Shown here: positions 46,153-56,062 of the stretch, in pieces
Layout of the letters: each line of letters opens with the position of its first letter
How positions within the stretch are numbered: position 1 is the stretch's first letter
Assembly (NCBI RefSeq): GCF_000518485.1
Contig: NZ_JADR01000010.1
Span: 62,001 to 126,000, forward strand
Direction: 5' to 3'
From: Olleya marilimosa CAM030
Lineage (GTDB): Bacteria; Bacteroidota; Bacteroidia; Flavobacteriales; Flavobacteriaceae
DNA length: 64,000 bases
Made by a program: the position numbers and the translations under genes
The notes under the pieces: generated by a model
Database searches by the model: none
The model's input: only the letters and a program-made list of their open reading frames with translations
Told to the model about the DNA's origin: nothing

Positions 46153-46527
46153 ATGGCAAGAATCGCAGGTGTAGACATACCAAAACAAAAAAGAGGAGTG
46201 ATCTCGTTAACTTATATCTATGGAGTAGGTAGAAGTAGAGCTCAAGAAATTTTAGCAGAAGCTAAAGTTGACGAAAACATCAAAGTACAAGACTGGACAG
46301 ATGATCAAATTGGAGCAATCCGTGAAACTGTAGGTACTTATACTATTGAAGGTGAATTACGTTCTGAAACACAATTAAACATTAAACGTTTGATGGATAT
46401 AGGGTGTTACAGAGGTATTCGTCATAGAGTTGGTTTACCTTTAAGAGGTCAACGTACTAAGAATAACTCTAGAACAAGAAAAGGAAGAAGAAAAACAGTT
46501 GCTAACAAGAAAAAAGCAACTAAATAA
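46153..46527 (+). CDS. rpsM: 30S ribosomal protein S13
   Basis: A 124-residue 30S head protein forming bridges to L5 and L31. [26 protein letters not shown] and [25 protein letters not shown] are characteristic, with the basic tail reaching the P-site tRNA. Confidence 0.99.
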   Translation: MARIAGVDIPKQKRGVISLTYIYGVGRSRAQEILAEAKVDENIKVQDWTDDQIGAIRETVGTYTIEGELRSETQLNIKRLMDIGCYRGIRHRVGLPLRGQRTKNNSRTRKGRRKTVANKKKATK

Positions 46528-46535
46528 TAAGTAGT

Positions 46536-46928
46536 ATGGCAAAGACAAACGCTAAAAGCACAAAAAAACGTAAAGTTATTATTGACGCTGTTGGAGAAGC
46601 TCACATTACTGCTTCTTTCAACAATATCATTATTTCACTTACTAACAAAAAAGGAGATGTCATTTCATGGTCTTCTGCAGGTAAGATGGGATTTAGAGGG
46701 TCTAAAAAAAACACACCTTATGCAGCACAATTAGCAGCGGAAGATGCTTCTGAAGTAGCTAAAGAAGCTGGATTAAAAAAGGTTAAAGTTTATGTTAAAG
46801 GACCTGGAAATGGTAGAGAATCTGCTATAAGATCTATCCATAATGCAGGAATTGAAGTAACAGAAATTATTGATGTTACACCTTTACCTCACAATGGTTG
46901 TCGTCCTCCAAAAAGAAGAAGAGTATAA
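46536..46928 (+). CDS. rpsK: 30S ribosomal protein S11
   Basis: A 130-residue platform protein. [34 protein letters not shown] and [18 protein letters not shown] are conserved. It is the last gene before a terminator-like hairpin; rpsD follows only after 183 bases. Confidence 0.99.
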   Translation: MAKTNAKSTKKRKVIIDAVGEAHITASFNNIIISLTNKKGDVISWSSAGKMGFRGSKKNTPYAAQLAAEDASEVAKEAGLKKVKVYVKGPGNGRESAIRSIHNAGIEVTEIIDVTPLPHNGCRPPKRRRV

Positions 46929-46963
46929 GTATTTAAAATATACTTAACTTAAGCAATAATTAA

Positions 46964-47001
46964 ATTAATATCATCTGTTTATCAGATGGTATTAATTTTT
47001 T
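46964..47001 (+). terminator. Terminator-like hairpin between rpsK and rpsD
   Basis: ATTAATATCATCTG pairs with CAGATGGTATTAAT (one G-U pair) around a 5-base loop and is followed by a T-run ending near 47001. Confidence 0.8.
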
Positions 47002-47004
47002 GTA

Positions 47005-47012
47005 TAAATTTG
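47005..47012 (+). promoter_or_regulatory. -7 promoter element for rpsD-rpoA-rplQ
   Basis: TAAATTTG directly after the terminator matches TAnnTTTG. No clear upstream TTTG at 19 bases, since that position lies in the hairpin. A transcript starting near 47019 would have a ~93-base leader. Confidence 0.5.
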
Positions 47013-47041
47013 CAAACTGAAATTTAAAACAAGTATCAACA

Positions 47042-47097
47042 AAGAGATTAACGATTATCGAAGGATAAGATTTAGACCTTAATTCATAATCACTCTT
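47042..47097 (+). promoter_or_regulatory. Nested stem-loop leader of rpsD
   Basis: Three stacked helices nest: AAGAG/CTCTT (47042-47046 with 47093-47097), GATTAT/ATAATC (47053-47058 with 47086-47091) and AAGG/CCTT (47061-47064 with 47077-47080). This lies just before the S4 gene and is a candidate S4-responsive leader. Confidence 0.5.
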
Positions 47098-47111
47098 AAA
47101 ACAATTAGAAA

Positions 47112-47717
47112 ATGGCAAGATATACTGGTCCTAAAACTAAAATAGCTCGTAAATTTGGTGAAGCTATATTCGGAGACGATAAGTCTTTTGAAAAAAGAAA
47201 TTACCCACCAGGTCAACATGGAAACAACAGAAGACGTGGTAAAAAATCTGAATATGCTATCCAATTAATGGAGAAGCAAAAAGCTAAATATACTTATGGT
47301 ATTTTAGAACGTCAATTCAGAAACATGTTTAAAAGAGCTACAGCTGCTCAAGGAATTACAGGTGAAGTTTTACTTCAATTATGTGAATCAAGATTAGATA
47401 ATGTAGTGTACAGAATGGGAATTTCTCCTTCTAGAAGTGGAGCAAGACAACTTGTATCACACAGACATATTACCGTTAATGGTGAGTTAGTAAACATTCC
47501 ATCTTACCAACTTAATGCTGGTGATGTTGTTGCTGTTAGAGAAAAATCTAAGTCATTAGAAACTATTGATAGATCTTTATCTAATTCTAGCAATGTCTAT
47601 GAATGGATAACTTGGAATAGTGAGAAAAAAGAAGGTACTTATGTATCTGTTCCTGCTAGAATCCAAATTCCAGAAAATATAAATGAGCAATTCATCGTAG
47701 AATTATACTCTAAATAA
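47112..47717 (+). CDS. rpsD: 30S ribosomal protein S4
   Basis: A 201-residue primary assembly protein. It starts [17 protein letters not shown] and has the S4 RNA-binding domain ([30 protein letters not shown]). The short N-terminal domain lacks the zinc Cys pairs. In other bacteria S4 represses its own operon; the folded leader fits that idea. Confidence 0.99.
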   Translation: MARYTGPKTKIARKFGEAIFGDDKSFEKRNYPPGQHGNNRRRGKKSEYAIQLMEKQKAKYTYGILERQFRNMFKRATAAQGITGEVLLQLCESRLDNVVYRMGISPSRSGARQLVSHRHITVNGELVNIPSYQLNAGDVVAVREKSKSLETIDRSLSNSSNVYEWITWNSEKKEGTYVSVPARIQIPENINEQFIVELYSK

Positions 47718-47744
47718 TAAATTACTAACATTGGTATTTAGCCA

Positions 47745-47774
47745 AAGGGTTTGTCAGTATTTCTTCAAACTTTT
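47745..47774 (+). promoter_or_regulatory. Hairpin in the rpsD-rpoA gap
   Basis: AAGGGTTTG (47745-47753) pairs with CAAACTTTT (47766-47774) with two G-U pairs. The 97-base gap holds nothing else I can name. Possibly a processing or regulatory site. Confidence 0.35.
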
Positions 47775-47814
47775 AAACCGCGCAACTAAATAACAATTCA
47801 AACGAAGAAAAATT

Positions 47815-48807
47815 ATGGCAGTATTTAATTTCCAAAAGCCTGACAAGGTAATCATGATTGATTCAACTGATTTCGAAGGTAAATTCGAATTCAGACCTCT
47901 AGAGCCAGGTTATGGACTAACAGTAGGAAATGCTTTAAGAAGAGTTTTATTATCTTCATTAGAAGGATTTGCTATAACATCTGTTAGAATAGAAAGTGTA
48001 GATCATGAATTTTCAACAATAGCAGGTGTTGTTGAAGACGTTACAGAAATTATTTTAAACTTAAAGCAAGTACGCTTTAAGCGTCAGATTGAAGATGTAG
48101 ATAACGAATCTATTTCAATTTCAATTTCTGGTCAAGATAAAATTGTAGCAGGAGATTTCCAAAAGTTTATTTCTGGATTCCAAGTATTAAATACAGATCA
48201 AGTGATTTGTAACTTAGATTCTAAAGTAAACATCAATATGGAAATTACTGTTGAAAAAGGTAGAGGATATGTTCCAGCAGAAGAAAACAAAAAAGCTTCA
48301 GCACCAATTGGAACAATTTTTACTGATTCAATCTATACACCAATTAAAAATGTTAAGTACAGTATCGAGAATTATCGTGTAGAACAAAAAACGGATTACG
48401 AAAAATTAGTTTTCGAAATTCAAACTGATGGTTCTATAACACCTCAAGATGCTTTAACAGAAGCTGCAAAAACTCTTATTCACCACTTCATGTTATTCTC
48501 TGATGAGCGTATCACATTAGAAGCGGATGAGATTGCTCAAACTGAAACTTATGATGAAGAATCACTTCATATGAGACAGTTGTTAAAAACTAAATTAGTA
48601 GATATGGACCTTTCGGTTCGTGCTTTAAATTGTTTAAAAGCAGCAGAGGTAGATACTTTAGGAGACCTAGTGTCTTTTAATAAAAATGATTTAATGAAGT
48701 TCCGTAATTTTGGAAAGAAATCTTTAACAGAGCTAGAAGAGCTTGTAAATGTTAAAGGATTAAATTTCGGAATGGATCTTTCAAAATACAAACTAGATAA
48801 AGACTAA
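47815..48807 (+). CDS. rpoA: DNA-directed RNA polymerase subunit alpha
   Basis: A 330-residue subunit. The N-terminal domain that dimerises and holds beta and beta' ([22 protein letters not shown]) spans about 1-230. After a linker, the C-terminal domain ([20 protein letters not shown] ... [12 protein letters not shown]) binds upstream DNA and activators. Location among ribosomal genes couples polymerase and ribosome supply. Confidence 0.99.
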   Translation: MAVFNFQKPDKVIMIDSTDFEGKFEFRPLEPGYGLTVGNALRRVLLSSLEGFAITSVRIESVDHEFSTIAGVVEDVTEIILNLKQVRFKRQIEDVDNESISISISGQDKIVAGDFQKFISGFQVLNTDQVICNLDSKVNINMEITVEKGRGYVPAEENKKASAPIGTIFTDSIYTPIKNVKYSIENYRVEQKTDYEKLVFEIQTDGSITPQDALTEAAKTLIHHFMLFSDERITLEADEIAQTETYDEESLHMRQLLKTKLVDMDLSVRALNCLKAAEVDTLGDLVSFNKNDLMKFRNFGKKSLTELEELVNVKGLNFGMDLSKYKLDKD

Positions 48808-48809
48808 TA

Positions 48810-48851
48810 CATCATATTTTGCTCCTCATAAAGAGTTTGAGCAAGATGATG
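48810..48851 (+). promoter_or_regulatory. Nested hairpin before rplQ
   Basis: CATCAT/ATGATG (48810-48815 with 48846-48851), TTGCTC/GAGCAA (48819-48824 with 48839-48844) and CTC/GAG inside form a three-layer stem-loop 16 bases before the L17 start. No T-run follows, so termination is unlikely. Confidence 0.5.
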
Positions 48852-48867
48852 ATTAAAAACAAATGTC

Positions 48868-49332
48868 ATGAGACACGGAAAAAAAGTAAACCATTTAGGT
48901 AGAAAAACTGCTCACAGAAAATCAATGTTAGCAAATATGGGTTGTTCTTTAATAGAGCACAAACGTATTAATACAACTGTAGCTAAAGCGAAAGCTTTAA
49001 AAGGGTTTATTGAGCCATTAATCACTAAGGCTAAAGACGATACAACACATAATAGACGTATTGTATTTTCTAGATTACGTCAAAAAGAAGCTGTAACAGA
49101 ACTTTTTAGAGATGTTGCTGCTAAAATTGGTGATCGTCCAGGTGGATATACTAGAATTATCAAGTTAGGAAACCGTTTAGGTGATAACGCAGATATGGCA
49201 ATGATTGAATTAGTAGATTACAACGAAATCTACAATGCAGATAAAAAAGCTAAGAAAACTACACGTAGAAGTCGTAGAGGTGGTAGTAGCACTACTGTTA
49301 CTCCTCCAGTTGCTTCAAATGAAGAAGAATAG
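48868..49332 (+). CDS. rplQ: 50S ribosomal protein L17
   Basis: A 154-residue protein: [21 protein letters not shown] start and [23 protein letters not shown]-type end of the core. An extra ~30-residue tail (basic RRSRRGG then Ser/Thr/Pro and acidic NEEE) goes beyond the E. coli length. It is the last gene of the superoperon. Confidence 0.99.
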   Translation: MRHGKKVNHLGRKTAHRKSMLANMGCSLIEHKRINTTVAKAKALKGFIEPLITKAKDDTTHNRRIVFSRLRQKEAVTELFRDVAAKIGDRPGGYTRIIKLGNRLGDNADMAMIELVDYNEIYNADKKAKKTTRRSRRGGSSTTVTPPVASNEEE

Positions 49333-49360
49333 TTTCTTAATTTGCTGTTAAATTATTATT

Positions 49361-49400
49361 AAAAAAGAGATAAGCTTTATAAGTTTATCTCTTTTTTTTT
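49361..49400 (+). terminator. Terminator of the ribosomal superoperon
   Basis: An 11-bp stem (GAGATAAGCTT with AAGTTTATCTC, one G-U pair; 49367-49391) around three bases is followed by nine T. Confidence 0.92.
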
Positions 49401-49421
49401 ACATTTAAGCAAACTTTTTAT

Positions 49422-50162
49422 ATGAAACCTATCTTGCTATTTCTTGCTTTTTTTGTCATGACTTCTATGTCTGGACAAGTTATTAAAAACGAGGTTTCTA
49501 CAGGTCAAGCTAAGCATTCAAATCTTCCTTTGGTAGATTTAAATTCAAGTTTACAAGACAACTCTAATGCTGTTAATTATCAAGGTTATTATCTGTCTAA
49601 TGCAAGTTTACCTGATGTGTCTGGTTCTCCTTTTCCATTTGAAGATGCTGTAATTATAATTAGCACTATTGATGGTAAAGCATATAAAGTACCAAACGGT
49701 AATTATAATGCAAGTACAGATGAAGTTGTATCTAATTTTGCAAAAGACTCTTCTTTTGTATTTCAATCCAAAACTATTAAAAGTGTAAAGTTTGAGAAAT
49801 ATACAGCTACACGATATAAAGATATAAACGATAAAGACCATTTTTATTTTGAATTAACGCCACATGCGTCTATTAAACTATTAAAAAAATATTCAGCTAA
49901 AATCATTGATGGTCAAATTAATGTTTTAACAAAACAAAAAACATCCCCTGATATGTTTAGTTTATCAGATAGCTATGGCATAACTATTGATGGTAAAACA
50001 GTAACAGATTTTAAACTAAATAAAAAGTCAGTTTTAAAACTTCTAGCAAGTCATAAAAAGTTGATTCAAGATTTCGTTAAAAAAGAAAATTTATCATACA
50101 AAGAAGAATATGACATTATAAGAATCCTAAATTATTACAGTGTTATTTCAAAATTAAATTAA
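49422..50162 (+). CDS. Secreted protein of unknown function, paralogue 1
   Basis: A 246-residue protein with a signal peptide (MKPILLFLAFFVMTSMSGQ). It is clearly a paralogue of the next gene: shared blocks include FEDA, YKVPNGNYNA, VSNFAKDSSFVF, FELTPH, KLLK and INV.TKQKTSP. The pattern of short beta strands suggests one compact domain after residue ~55. No family is recognised and no catalytic motif is visible. It is preceded by the superoperon terminator, so it needs its own promoter. Confidence 0.65.
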   Translation: MKPILLFLAFFVMTSMSGQVIKNEVSTGQAKHSNLPLVDLNSSLQDNSNAVNYQGYYLSNASLPDVSGSPFPFEDAVIIISTIDGKAYKVPNGNYNASTDEVVSNFAKDSSFVFQSKTIKSVKFEKYTATRYKDINDKDHFYFELTPHASIKLLKKYSAKIIDGQINVLTKQKTSPDMFSLSDSYGITIDGKTVTDFKLNKKSVLKLLASHKKLIQDFVKKENLSYKEEYDIIRILNYYSVISKLN

Positions 50163-50171
50163 ATATAATAT

Positions 50172-50190
50172 ACACACACACACACACACA
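50172..50190. repeat. CA dinucleotide repeat
   Basis: Nineteen bases of uninterrupted alternating A and C lie 21 bases before the start codon of the second paralogue. The stretch is absent before the first. Such tracts can change length by slippage. Confidence 0.9.
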
Positions 50191-50211
50191 AATTCATTCA
50201 AAAACACACAC

Positions 50212-50919
50212 ATGAAAAACTACTTATTTATTTTTACCTTATTATTGTCAACTTTTTCCATTGCACAAGGAAGTAACAATTTTAGCTCTAACTTATCAGC
50301 TGCAACAAATGATAATACCCAGCAAAATATGTTTAATGCAGTTAATTATCAAGGCGCTTACTTGGCTAATGGAAAATCAAGTGCTGTAATAGGGACGCCA
50401 TTTGCTTTTGAGGATGCTACAATTGAAATCACTTCAAAAGAAGGTAAAGTATATAAAGTGCCAAATGGTAATTATAATGCTAAATCAAACCAAATCGTTT
50501 CAAATTTCGCTAAAGATTCTTCTTTTGTTTTCGATGCAAAAGCAATAGAGTCTGTTAAATTTGATAAATATGTTGCTAAAATTTATAGAGATGAAGATAG
50601 CAAAGCCAAATTCTTTTTTGAATTAACACCACATACAACAGTTAAGCTATTAAAAAGATATGAAGCGATAATTAAAGATGGACAGATTAATGTTATGACC
50701 AAGCAAAAAACTTCTCCAGATAAATATGTTGTTAATGATAGTTATGCGATTTCTAAAGATGGAGTAACAACTGAAGAGTTTAAATTAAAAAAGAAATCAA
50801 TATTAAAATTACTTGAAGATAAGAAAAAGTTAATTGAAAAATTTGTTGACGATAATGATCTATCCTACAAAGAGGAAGCAGATGTTGTCAAGATTTTTAA
50901 TTATTATAGCATTAATTAA
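50212..50919 (+). CDS. Secreted protein of unknown function, paralogue 2
   Basis: A 235-residue protein with a signal peptide (MKNYLFIFTLLLSTFSIAQ). It matches the preceding gene over almost the full mature length (FAFEDATIEI, YKVPNGNYNAKSNQIVSNF, KAIESVKFDKY, ELTPHTTVKLLKRYEA, DGQINVMTKQKTSPDKY), so the pair arose by tandem duplication. It is more Lys-rich near the C-terminus. The start has an ACACACAC-rich leader. Function unknown; envelope or extracellular. Confidence 0.65.
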   Translation: MKNYLFIFTLLLSTFSIAQGSNNFSSNLSAATNDNTQQNMFNAVNYQGAYLANGKSSAVIGTPFAFEDATIEITSKEGKVYKVPNGNYNAKSNQIVSNFAKDSSFVFDAKAIESVKFDKYVAKIYRDEDSKAKFFFELTPHTTVKLLKRYEAIIKDGQINVMTKQKTSPDKYVVNDSYAISKDGVTTEEFKLKKKSILKLLEDKKKLIEKFVDDNDLSYKEEADVVKIFNYYSIN

Positions 50920-50937
50920 GATGCAAGACATTAAAAA

Positions 50938-50970
50938 AGGGTAATCTATTTTAGATTATCCTTTTTTTTA
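50938..50970 (+). terminator. Intrinsic terminator after the paralogue pair
   Basis: GGGTAATCTA pairs with TAGATTATCC (one G-U pair) and is followed by eight T. An ATG at 50970 lies at its edge and is not the carA start. Confidence 0.88.
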
Positions 50971-50996
50971 TGCAATTTTGTGAAACTTTTAGAATT

Positions 50997-52100
50997 ATGA
51001 AATATCAAAGATTAAAAAAAGCTCTGATCTTATTAGAGGATGGCACCATTTTTCATGGAAAAGCTGTAGGAAAAGAAGGAACAGCATTTGGAGAAATTTG
51101 CTTCAACACAGGAATGACTGGATATCAAGAAATTTTCACCGATCCTTCATATTTTGGTCAACTTATGGTAACTACCAATGCACATATTGGTAACTATGGT
51201 GTTAACGATAACGAAAACGAATCGGACTCGATTAAAATTTCGGGATTAATCTGTAAAAATTTTAGTTATGATTTTTCAAGAGTTGATTCAAACGGTTCAT
51301 TAGAAGACTTTCTTAACAAGCATAACCTTTTAGCTATATCTGATGTGGATACAAGAGCATTAGTTAGTTACATTAGAGACAATGGTGTGATGAATGCTAT
51401 CATTTCGACAGACGTAGATAACATTGACAGCTTAAAGCAACAATTAGAAGAAGTGCCTTCTATGAGTGGTTTAGAGTTAGCATCCAAAGTATCTACTAAA
51501 GAGCCATATTTTATTGGAGATGAAAACGCACCAATAAAAATAGCAGCTTTAGACATAGGAATTAAAAAGAATATTTTACGTAATCTAGTTAAAAGAGATG
51601 CGTACGTTAAAGTATATCCTTATAATTCAACATTCGAAGATTTAAATTCATGGAATCCAGATGGATATTTCTTATCTAATGGACCTGGTGATCCAGAACC
51701 ATTAGTGGAAGCGCAAGCATTAGCTAAAGAAATAATAAAAAGAGATTTACCTTTATTTGGTATTTGTTTAGGACATCAAGTTATAGCTTTAGCTAACGGA
51801 ATCTCAACCTACAAAATGCATAATGGACACAGAGGTATAAATCACCCAGTAAAAAACCTAATTACAGGTAAAGGTGAAATAACATCTCAAAACCATGGAT
51901 TTGCAGTAAATAGAGAAGAAGCAGAAGCACATCCAGATATTGAGATTACTCATGTACATCTTAATGATAACACTGTTGCAGGATTAAAAATGAAATCAAA
52001 AAACGTGTTCTCTGTACAATATCACCCAGAAGCAAGTCCAGGACCACATGACTCTTCCTATTTATTTGACCAATTTATAAGTAATATAAAAAATAAATAA
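50997..52100 (+). CDS. carA: Carbamoyl-phosphate synthase small subunit
   Basis: The start at 50997 (MKYQRLKKALILLEDGT) is chosen since the ATG at 50970 is in the preceding terminator; it gives 367 residues. The N-terminal domain is followed by a class I glutamine amidotransferase domain with the nucleophile Cys in GICLGHQV and the His/Glu pair in QYHPEASPGPHDS. It supplies ammonia for carbamoyl phosphate, used in arginine and pyrimidine synthesis. carB is not adjacent, so the two subunits are made from separate loci or carB lies outside the window. Confidence 0.98.
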   Translation: MKYQRLKKALILLEDGTIFHGKAVGKEGTAFGEICFNTGMTGYQEIFTDPSYFGQLMVTTNAHIGNYGVNDNENESDSIKISGLICKNFSYDFSRVDSNGSLEDFLNKHNLLAISDVDTRALVSYIRDNGVMNAIISTDVDNIDSLKQQLEEVPSMSGLELASKVSTKEPYFIGDENAPIKIAALDIGIKKNILRNLVKRDAYVKVYPYNSTFEDLNSWNPDGYFLSNGPGDPEPLVEAQALAKEIIKRDLPLFGICLGHQVIALANGISTYKMHNGHRGINHPVKNLITGKGEITSQNHGFAVNREEAEAHPDIEITHVHLNDNTVAGLKMKSKNVFSVQYHPEASPGPHDSSYLFDQFISNIKNK

Positions 52101-52103
52101 TAT

Positions 52104-52144
52104 TAAAAAGACAACGATTTTAAAGTTTCGTTGTCTTTTTTATT
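52104..52144 (+). terminator. Intrinsic terminator of carA
   Basis: AAAGACAACGA pairs with TCGTTGTCTTT across about ten bases and ends in a T-run. Confidence 0.9.
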
Positions 52145-52216
52145 TTACTAAAACGTTATAGATAGAATTTTATGTATTTCTGTTATAAAACCTATATATA
52201 GCTGAAAATTAAACAT

Positions 52217-52224
52217 TAAATTTG
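52217..52224 (+). promoter_or_regulatory. Probable -7 element of eno
   Basis: TAAATTTG matches TAnnTTTG, about 27 bases before the eno ATG. The upstream element is not recognisable. Confidence 0.4.
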
Positions 52225-52239
52225 AAATTAATAAACTAA

Positions 52240-53544
<1,305 letters not shown>

Positions 53545-53565
53545 GTGTTTTACTATCACAAATAC

Positions 53566-53599
53566 AAAGCCTTTCAGCGTTAGTTGAAAGGCTTTTTTT
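53566..53599 (+). terminator. Intrinsic terminator of eno
   Basis: AAAGCCTTTCA (53566-53576) pairs with TGAAAGGCTTT (53585-53595) and is followed by a T-run. Confidence 0.92.
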
Positions 53600-53725
53600 A
53601 TTTAAATCATCTATATAAATTAAACCTATATTAAAATTGTTAAAACCATTATAAATACCCTTTCTAAATCGTTATAGTTTTTGTAAATTTACAATTCTAA
53701 ATAAACATACAATAAATCAATATAC

Positions 53726-55012
53726 ATGTCAAATAAAGCAACGCTTGAAATTAATGGAGAAAAACATGAATTTCCCTTAATTGTAGGTACTGAAAATGAA
53801 ATAGGAATAGATATTAAAAATCTTAGAGCTGTTACAGGTGGTGTGACAACTATTGATCCAGGATACAAAAATACAGGATCATGTGAGAGTGCTATTACTT
53901 TTTTAGATGGAGAAAAAGGAATTTTAAGATACAGAGGTTATTCTATTGAAGAATTAGCTGAAAAAGCGGATTTCCTTGAAGTAGCGTTTTTATTAATTTT
54001 TGGTGAATTACCAACTAAAGAGCAACTTAATAAATTTGAAAATGATATTAAGGAGCAGTCTGTTGTTGATGACGATGTAAAGAAAATTTTAGATGCATTC
54101 CCTAAGTCAGCACATCCAATGGGTGTTCTTTCTTCTTTAACAAGTGCATTAACAGCGTTTAACCCATCATCAGTAAACGTAGACTCAGAGGAGGATATGT
54201 ACAAAACTGTATGTAAAATAATGGGTAAATTTCCGGTGTTAGTAGCATGGACAATGCGTAAGCAAAAAGGTTTACCATTAGATTATGGAGATGACAATTT
54301 AGGATATGTTGAAAACATCCTAAAAATGATGTTTAAAAAACCTAATCAAGAGTATACTCAAAACCCAATCTTAGTTAATGCTTTAGATAAGTTATTAATT
54401 TTACATGCAGATCATGAGCAAAACTGTTCTACATCTACAGTTAGAATAGTAGGATCATCTCACGCAGGTTTATTTGCTTCTTTATCTTCAGGTATTTCAG
54501 CACTTTGGGGACCATTACATGGTGGAGCAAACCAAGCAGTATTAGAAATGCTAGAAGCTATTAAAGAAGATGGTGGAGATACTAAAAAGTATATGGCTAA
54601 AGCTAAGGACAAAGAAGATCCTTTCCGTTTAATGGGCTTTGGACACAGAGTTTACAAAAACTTTGATCCAAGAGCAAAAATTATTAAAAAAGCTGCTGAT
54701 GAAGTATTAGGAGATTTAGGAATTGAAGATCCTGTATTAGACATTGCTAAAGGATTAGCTGAAGAAGCTTTAAGTGATCCATATTTTGTAGATCGTAAGT
54801 TATATCCAAACGTAGATTTCTATTCTGGTATTATTTATAGAGGTATGGGAATCCCAACAGAGATGTTTACAGTAATGTTTGCTTTAGGACGTTTACCAGG
54901 TTGGATTGCACAATGGAAAGAAATGCGTAACCGTAAGGAGCCAATTGGACGTCCAAGACAAATATATATTGGAGAAAATTTAAGATCTTTCAAATCAATT
55001 TCTGAAAGATAG
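53726..55012 (+). CDS. gltA: Citrate synthase
   Basis: A 428-residue enzyme that condenses acetyl-CoA with oxaloacetate to start the TCA cycle. The catalytic His are in SSHAGLF... and GPLHGGANQAV, with the signature GFGHRVYKNFDPRAK and the Asp in NVDFYSG. The N-terminal ~60 residues (EINGEKHEFPLI) correspond to the hexameric, NADH-sensitive type found in Gram-negatives; allostery is inferred. Confidence 0.98.
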   Translation: MSNKATLEINGEKHEFPLIVGTENEIGIDIKNLRAVTGGVTTIDPGYKNTGSCESAITFLDGEKGILRYRGYSIEELAEKADFLEVAFLLIFGELPTKEQLNKFENDIKEQSVVDDDVKKILDAFPKSAHPMGVLSSLTSALTAFNPSSVNVDSEEDMYKTVCKIMGKFPVLVAWTMRKQKGLPLDYGDDNLGYVENILKMMFKKPNQEYTQNPILVNALDKLLILHADHEQNCSTSTVRIVGSSHAGLFASLSSGISALWGPLHGGANQAVLEMLEAIKEDGGDTKKYMAKAKDKEDPFRLMGFGHRVYKNFDPRAKIIKKAADEVLGDLGIEDPVLDIAKGLAEEALSDPYFVDRKLYPNVDFYSGIIYRGMGIPTEMFTVMFALGRLPGWIAQWKEMRNRKEPIGRPRQIYIGENLRSFKSISER

Positions 55013-55030
55013 ATTTCAATTATTAATATA

Positions 55031-55065
55031 AAAAAAGCTTCATAAATTATTATGGAGCTTTTTTA
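55031..55065 (+). terminator. Intrinsic terminator of gltA
   Basis: AAAAGCTTCATA (55033-55044) pairs with TATGGAGCTTTT (55051-55062, one G-U pair) and T bases follow. The next gene starts 13 bases later. Confidence 0.85.
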
Positions 55066-55077
55066 TATCTTTACTTT

Positions 55078-55992
55078 ATGTTAAAACTAAACGTAAAAAA
55101 CGAAACCTCTAGATTAAGAGCAGTCGTTTTAGGAACAGCAGTTAGTAATGGTCCAACACCAAAACTAGAAGAAGCATACGACCCAAAATCTTATTTACAT
55201 ATCAAAGCAGGTACTTACCCAATTGAAGCAGATATGGTCAATGAAATGGAGTCGGTTGCTAAAATTTTTGAAAAATACGATGTTAAAGTTTACAGACCAG
55301 AATTAATAAAGGATTGTAATCAGATTTTTGCTAGAGATATTGCTTTTGTAATTGATGATGTGTTTGTAAAAGCTAACATCCTTCCTGAAAGAGAAAACGA
55401 ACTTGATGCTATTCAATATTTAATTGATACAATAGATCCTAAAAAAGTGATACGTCCACCAGAGGAAGTGCACATTGAAGGAGGAGACGTAATGCTATGC
55501 AACGACTATATCTTCATTGGGACTTATAGAGGTGATGATTATTCAGACTACATCGTAGCCAGAACAAATCAAGCAGGTGTTGATTATATAACACAACAAT
55601 TTCCGCATAAAAAAATTAAAAGTTTTGATTTAAATAAATCACAAACAAATCCATATGACAATGCCTTGCATTTAGACTGTTGTTTCCAGCCTATAGGAAC
55701 TAATAAAGCGATTTTACATAAAGAGGGATTTAGAGATGAAACTGAGTATGAATGGTTGTTAAATTACTTCGGAAAAGAGAATTGTTTTATAATTACTAAA
55801 GAAGAAATGTTTAACATGAATAGTAACATATTTAGTATCTCTGAAGACGTTATAATTTCAGAAAAAAACTTTACTAGACTTAATACTTGGTTGCGAGAAA
55901 AAGGGTTTACAGTTGAAGAAGTACCTTATGCTGAAATAGCAAAACAAGAAGGTTTACTAAGATGCAGCACAATGCCTTTAATTAGGGATTAA
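55078..55992 (+). CDS. Dimethylarginine dimethylaminohydrolase-like amidinohydrolase
   Basis: A 304-residue member of the amidinotransferase/dimethylargininase superfamily, cytoplasmic. The catalytic Cys is Cys296 in RCSTMPL; the His is in DNALHLDCCF, and IFARDIAF and IEGGDV contribute the guanidine-binding acids. These enzymes hydrolyse arginine-type guanidines through a Cys-thiouronium intermediate, releasing citrulline and an amine or ammonia. Whether the substrate is dimethylarginine, arginine or another guanidine cannot be decided. It is directly downstream of gltA but separated by a terminator. Confidence 0.82.
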   Translation: MLKLNVKNETSRLRAVVLGTAVSNGPTPKLEEAYDPKSYLHIKAGTYPIEADMVNEMESVAKIFEKYDVKVYRPELIKDCNQIFARDIAFVIDDVFVKANILPERENELDAIQYLIDTIDPKKVIRPPEEVHIEGGDVMLCNDYIFIGTYRGDDYSDYIVARTNQAGVDYITQQFPHKKIKSFDLNKSQTNPYDNALHLDCCFQPIGTNKAILHKEGFRDETEYEWLLNYFGKENCFIITKEEMFNMNSNIFSISEDVIISEKNFTRLNTWLREKGFTVEEVPYAEIAKQEGLLRCSTMPLIRD

Positions 55993-56010
55993 AAGACGAT
56001 ATTTATAAAC

Positions 56011-56046
56011 AAAAAGCCTCTTTAATTAAAAGAGGCTTTTTTTATT
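56011..56046. terminator. Bidirectional intrinsic terminator
   Basis: AGCCTCTT pairs with AAGAGGCT within an A-run and T-run, between the convergent amidinohydrolase and dehydrogenase genes. Confidence 0.9.
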
Positions 56047-56062
56047 TTTAATAAAATAGATA

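Noticed and set aside
50172-50190. CA tract as part of a CRISPR or tandem gene repeat
   Set aside because: It is a single simple dinucleotide repeat with no spacers.
50970-52100. Longer carA starting at ATG 50970
   Set aside because: The ATG lies at the edge of the preceding terminator's T-run and the extra residues have no match to the family start.
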